DNA from: Actinomycetota bacterium
GTDB lineage: Bacteria > Actinomycetota > Acidimicrobiia > Acidimicrobiales > Microtrichaceae
Assembly: GCA_005777415.1 (NCBI GenBank)
Contig: SXMI01000017.1
Coordinates: 1 to 8,640 of the forward strand
DNA length: 8,640 nucleotides
Reading direction: 5' to 3'
Part shown: in pieces, positions 7,001-8,640 of the stretch
Numbering within the stretch: position 1 is the first letter of the stretch
How the letters are laid out: each line of letters begins with the position of its first letter
Notes under the pieces: model-generated
What the model was told of the DNA's origin: nothing
Databases searched by the model: none
What the model saw: only the letters and a program-made list of their open reading frames with translations
Made by a program: the position numbers and the translations under genes

Positions 7001-7460
7001 CCCCGGGACGAGCGGGGTGCTGGACGCCCCCCGCCTGCCGGGCATGGACCCGTGGGAGGAGGCGGTGGCCGACCTGTGGTCGACGGGGGTCACGCCGGAC
7101 GGACACCCGTTCGGCCTGCTGCGCGACGACCTGGACCGGCGTGGGGTCACCCCCGCCGCCGAACTCCGCGCCGGTGGCGACGGGTCCACGGTGCGCGTCG
7201 CCGGGGTGGTGACGCACCGTCAGCGACCGGCGACGGCTCGGGGGATCACCTTCCTCAGCCTGGAGGACGACACGGGGCTGGTGAACGTGGTGGTCTCGGT
7301 CGGCTGCTGGGAACGTCACCGTCGGGTGGTGCGCGACGCCCCGGCGCTCTGCGTCCGGGGCCGGCTGGAACGCAGCGTGGACGGCGTGGTCAACGTGGTG
7401 GCCCACCGGATCGAGGCGCTGCCGGTGGCGGTGCCGGCCCGGGCACGAGATTTCCGGTGA
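4005..7460 (+). CDS. dnaE2: Error-prone DNA polymerase III alpha subunit DnaE2 (ImuC)
   Basis: This 1151-residue C-family polymerase performs translesion, mutagenic synthesis in the SOS response. The PHP domain begins near residue 86 with ELHCHSAFSFLDGAS (H89, H91, D98), LTDHDG near 123, E148 and H292, so its metal site looks largely kept. The polymerase core has GRGSAANS at 449, PDIDLDI at 488-494 with the catalytic aspartates, and VKFDLLGL with D645. FPESHSVSFAYLVYASAWFK (from 837) and LPGMDPWEEAVADLWSTGVTPDGHP are typical of DnaE2 rather than replicative DnaE1. A helix-hairpin-helix lies near 920-950 and an OB fold near 1060-1140. The GTG start is supported by MGFTNPRMPWTELERRL, which resembles the N-terminus I recall for mycobacterial DnaE2, and by the promoter six bases upstream. 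The protein is somewhat longer than the usual 1050-1100 residues, partly because of a repeat insertion at residues 19-42. Its partners ImuA' and ImuB are not encoded here. Confidence 0.97.
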   Translation: MGFTNPRMPWTELERRLSDRSPGDRSDGDRSLGDRSGGDRSGRDDERPGDGSDAPAWSRRRGEYRPPPDLGAAGVDGPTGGGSGYAELHCHSAFSFLDGASLPETLVEEATRLGLDALALTDHDGCYGVVRFAQAARAVGLPTVFGVELTLNATGTRSGPPDPSGEHLLVLARDPRGYGQLAALVSQAQLAGEKGRPRLSFAEVAEAASGRARGHWAVLTGGRKGAVPAALVDRGPAAAEGELRSLVAAFGADHTFVELWDHGDPLDSARNDALAGLAVRLGLQPVATNSVHYATPAERRLASALAAVRARRSLDEIDGWLPAGWQAHLRSADEQRRRFVRYPGVVDAAGALGRACAFDLSLVAPELPPYPCPDGPDGTPLTEAAFLRRLVEQGGERRYGPRHAEQVRGAWDQLDHELDLIERLGFCGYFLVVWDIVEFCRRSGILCQGRGSAANSAVCFALGVTAADAVRLGLLFERFLSPERDGPPDIDLDIESDRREEVIQYVYERYGRSHAAQVANVITYRARSAVRDAARALGYAPGQQDAWSRQVDRWSGVPAVSASLGPGGRGGRDGPGGVDIPASVLELAAQFEDLPRHLGIHSGGMVICDRPVVEVCPVEWASMAGRSVLQWDTDDCAGAGLVKFDLLGLGMLSALHRCVDLVRDHHGRDVDLATIPQEDAVYDMLCRADSVGVFQVESRAQMATLPRLRPRCFYDLVVEVALIRPGPIQGGSVHPYIRRRRGEEPVTYLHPALEPALAKTLGVPLFQEQLMQMAIDVAGFTPAEADQLRQAMGSKRSPQRMAELRSRFDAGLAERGIVGDVAQAIWDKLAAFANYGFPESHSVSFAYLVYASAWFKLHHPAAFCVALVNSQPMGFYSPQSLVQDARRHGVEVRGPDVQCSADVATLEPGSGGVDAPAVRLGLASVRGVGAELAERIADGAPYRDLEDLARRTAADRAQLESLATAGAFASMRDRDGRPLDRRRALWAAGAAAQARPDRLPGTSGVLDAPRLPGMDPWEEAVADLWSTGVTPDGHPFGLLRDDLDRRGVTPAAELRAGGDGSTVRVAGVVTHRQRPATARGITFLSLEDDTGLVNVVVSVGCWERHRRVVRDAPALCVRGRLERSVDGVVNVVAHRIEALPVAVPARARDFR
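4059..4133 (+). repeat. 30-bp tandem repeat, about 2.5 copies, inside dnaE2
   Basis: Two 30-base units (4059-4088 and 4089-4118) differ at two positions and are followed by a 15-base partial copy of the second half. Each unit encodes ten residues made of two DRSxG-like pentapeptides, giving five DRS motifs in a row. The stretch lies between the conserved N-terminal WTELERRL and the PAWSRRRGEYRPP segment, in a linker expected to be disordered. Replication slippage is the simplest origin. Confidence 0.85.
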
Positions 7461-7486
7461 CGCGGAGTCAGGGGCGCCGTTAGCAT
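7457..7486 (+). promoter_or_regulatory. Probable promoter of the AIM24-family gene
   Basis: GTGACG at 7457-7462, which overlaps the dnaE2 stop codon, and TAGCAT at 7481-7486 are separated by 18 bases and resemble -35 and -10 elements. Transcription would start near 7493 and give a leader of about 34 bases. This would let the gene be expressed when LexA silences dnaE2; read-through from dnaE2 is also possible because I see no terminator between them. Confidence 0.45.
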
Positions 7487-7516
7487 CGCGTCGACTTGAC
7501 CCTCCCCACCACGAAC

Positions 7517-7520
7517 GGAG
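7517..7520 (+). promoter_or_regulatory. Ribosome binding site of the AIM24-family gene
   Basis: GGAG is placed six bases before the GTG at 7527 and decides this start. It is the clearest Shine-Dalgarno in the window, in contrast to the leaderless pepF and dnaE2 starts. Confidence 0.7.
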
Positions 7521-7526
7521 TCCACC

Positions 7527-8258
7527 GTGACCATCCACGGCACCCTCTTCCAGGAGTACGCCGAGACCACCGGCGCCGACCCCTTCACCCTGCAGAACAA
7601 GAAGATGCTGAAGGTCTTCATGCAGTACGGGCCGGTCATGGCCAAGACCGGCTCCATGGTCGCCTACCAGGGTGACGTCCGGTTCGTGAAGGCGGGCTCC
7701 GGCGGCCTGAACAAGATGGTGAAGTCCAAGCTCACGGGCGAGGGCGTCGACCTGATGACCTGTGAGGGCTCGGGCGAGCTGTTCCTGGCCGACACGGCCT
7801 CGGAGATCCAGGTCTTCTACCTGGAGAACGACATGGTCTCGGTCAACGGCGCCAGCATCCTGGCGTTCTCGTCGTCGATCGAGTGGGACATCCACCGGGT
7901 GGGCGCCGGTGCGTCCCTCACCTCCGGCAACCTCTACAACGTGAGCCTCCGCGGGACGGGCTACGTGGCGGTCACCACCAAGGGCGATCCCGTCGTGCTC
8001 GACGTGGCGGGGGCGCCGACCTTCGCCGACGCCGACGCCGTCGTCCTGTGGACCTCCGGCGTGTCCATGGACGTCAGGGTCGACACGGGCGGCATCAAGT
8101 CGCTGATTCGCGGCGGTTCGGGCGAGCTGCTCCAGATGGCCTTCGGGGGCCAAGGGTTCGTGATGGTCCAGCCGTCGGAGAGCGTCATCATCGGGGGCGC
8201 CCAGGCCACCCAGTCGAGCGGCGGTGGCGGCATGCTCGGCGGGCTGCTCGGCGGATAA
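7527..8258 (+). CDS. AIM24 family (DUF124) protein
   Basis: This 243-residue soluble protein has the features of the AIM24/DUF124 family: GSMVAYQGDVRF near residue 42, repeated short beta-strand segments rich in Gly and Val, SGELFLADTASEIQVFYLEND in the middle, and GQGFVMVQPSE near the C-terminus. These proteins fold as a beta-rich, pseudo-symmetric barrel-like structure. In yeast AIM24 is a mitochondrial inner-membrane organisation factor, but the bacterial role is not established. No signal peptide or transmembrane helix is visible. The C-terminus ends in a Gly-rich tail with a small hydrophobic patch (GGGGMLGGLLGG), which could mediate membrane or protein contact; that is inference. It is 66 bases downstream of dnaE2 with its own likely promoter and ribosome site, so a functional link to DNA repair is not implied. 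Confidence 0.9.
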   Translation: MTIHGTLFQEYAETTGADPFTLQNKKMLKVFMQYGPVMAKTGSMVAYQGDVRFVKAGSGGLNKMVKSKLTGEGVDLMTCEGSGELFLADTASEIQVFYLENDMVSVNGASILAFSSSIEWDIHRVGAGASLTSGNLYNVSLRGTGYVAVTTKGDPVVLDVAGAPTFADADAVVLWTSGVSMDVRVDTGGIKSLIRGGSGELLQMAFGGQGFVMVQPSESVIIGGAQATQSSGGGGMLGGLLGG

Positions 8259-8290
8259 CGGGACCGGTCGGGGGTCGTCGTCCGGGTCGC

Positions 8291-8315
8291 GGTCCCCGCG
8301 GTCCGGGCCGGGACC
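8291..8315 (+). terminator. Weak GC hairpin after the AIM24-family gene
   Basis: GGTCCC (8291-8296) and GGGACC (8310-8315) can pair across a 13-base loop, 32 bases past the stop codon, with no U-run after it. The 88-base gap is extremely GC rich and alternative pairings exist, so terminator function is only a guess. I see no TANNNT promoter in the gap. Confidence 0.22.
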
Positions 8316-8346
8316 CGACGGCACCACGGCGGGAATCAGGGGCAGG

Positions 8347-8640
8347 ATGGCGCGCGTGCGGAGCGTTGGCGGAGCGAGGTGGGTCGGAGTCGCCCTGATC
8401 ACCGTCGCGCTCGTCGTGAGCGCCGTCGGACCGGCTGGTCCGGTGCAGGCCGCGTCGGGTCAGACCCCCGACACCGGTCCCGGCCAACGGCAGCAGGCCG
8501 AGGCCGAGCTGGACCTGCTGCGGGCGACCCAGGCCGAGGTCCTCGCCGAGATCACCCGGCTCAACGACCAGGTGACGGCGCGGCGCGGCGAAGCCGCCGC
8601 GGCACGTCGCCGCGCCGACGACGCTGAGGCCGTGGCCGAC
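8347..8640 (+). CDS. Secreted coiled-coil protein, N-terminal part only
   Basis: ATG at 8347 opens a frame that continues to the window edge (98 codons). AGGGG at 8338-8342 is a usable ribosome site with short spacing. Residues 1-35 form a classical Sec signal peptide: arginines at 3, 5 and 11, a hydrophobic core VALITVALVVSAV from residue 15, and VQA before a likely cleavage after Ala35. After a short Pro/Gly/Thr linker, residues from about 47 onward are Ala, Glu, Arg and Leu rich with heptad-like spacing (ELDLLRATQAEVLAEITRLN), indicating a coiled coil. This layout is typical of exported cell-wall hydrolases or their activators (PcsB, RipA/NlpC-P60, EnvC-like M23 proteins), but the catalytic part is outside the window, so the function is not assigned. 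It follows the AIM24-family gene by 88 bases and may be co-transcribed. Confidence 0.85.
   Translation, partial: MARVRSVGGARWVGVALITVALVVSAVGPAGPVQAASGQTPDTGPGQRQQAEAELDLLRATQAEVLAEITRLNDQVTARRGEAAAARRRADDAEAVAD

Noticed and set aside
7461..7526. Possible terminator between dnaE2 and the AIM24-family gene
   Set aside because: Only the short palindrome GGCGCC is present; no stable stem-loop could be found.
6393..8402. 669-codon open frame on the minus strand across dnaE2, the AIM24 gene and the secreted gene
   Set aside because: It is antisense to three supported genes with no domain pattern; stop codons are simply rare at this GC content.

Overview
The window looks like chromosomal DNA of a high-GC actinobacterium. 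Third codon positions are almost all G or C, GTG starts are common, several -10 elements are of the TANNNT type placed for leaderless transcription, and the one clear operator is the TCGAAC-N4-GTTCGA LexA box used by Actinobacteria and Firmicutes. A lineage near Acidimicrobiia is possible, but nothing in the sequence fixes it.

Layout, left to right. (1) Positions 1-1987, minus strand: most of a cytoplasmic PAS-GGDEF-EAL cyclic-di-GMP protein whose C-terminus runs off the left edge. Its GGDEF signature is degenerate (GVDEF) while the EAL residues are intact, so it is probably a phosphodiesterase. (2) Positions 1984-2113: a short gap with a GC-rich hairpin, a -10 element and a possible 20-codon leader ORF overlapping the start of the EAL gene. 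(3) Positions 2114-3934, minus strand: a complete M3-family (PepF-type) oligoendopeptidase. (4) Positions 3935-4004: a 70-bp divergent regulatory region with a perfect LexA/SOS box next to a leaderless promoter. (5) Positions 4005-7460, plus strand: a complete error-prone DNA polymerase III alpha subunit, DnaE2 (ImuC), with a DRS-rich tandem-repeat insertion near its N-terminus. (6) Positions 7527-8258, plus strand: an AIM24-family (DUF124) protein. (7) Positions 8347-8640, plus strand: the first 98 codons of a secreted coiled-coil protein that runs off the right edge.

The genes do not form one pathway. The clearest regulatory story is DNA-damage control of dnaE2: LexA should sit against the -10 element and shut the promoter until the SOS response, when DnaE2 performs mutagenic translesion synthesis. 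No imuA or imuB lies in the window. The left half (peptidase, then c-di-GMP phosphodiesterase) is tandem on the minus strand. Both units carry a nearly identical promoter-start block (TAGCCT-GACGSC-GTG). I see no defence system, mobile element, CRISPR array, tRNA or rRNA. The most notable signals are the SOS promoter architecture, the repeated leaderless start block with its possible coupled leader ORF, and the degenerate GGDEF domain. I did not find convincing evidence of a new multi-gene system.
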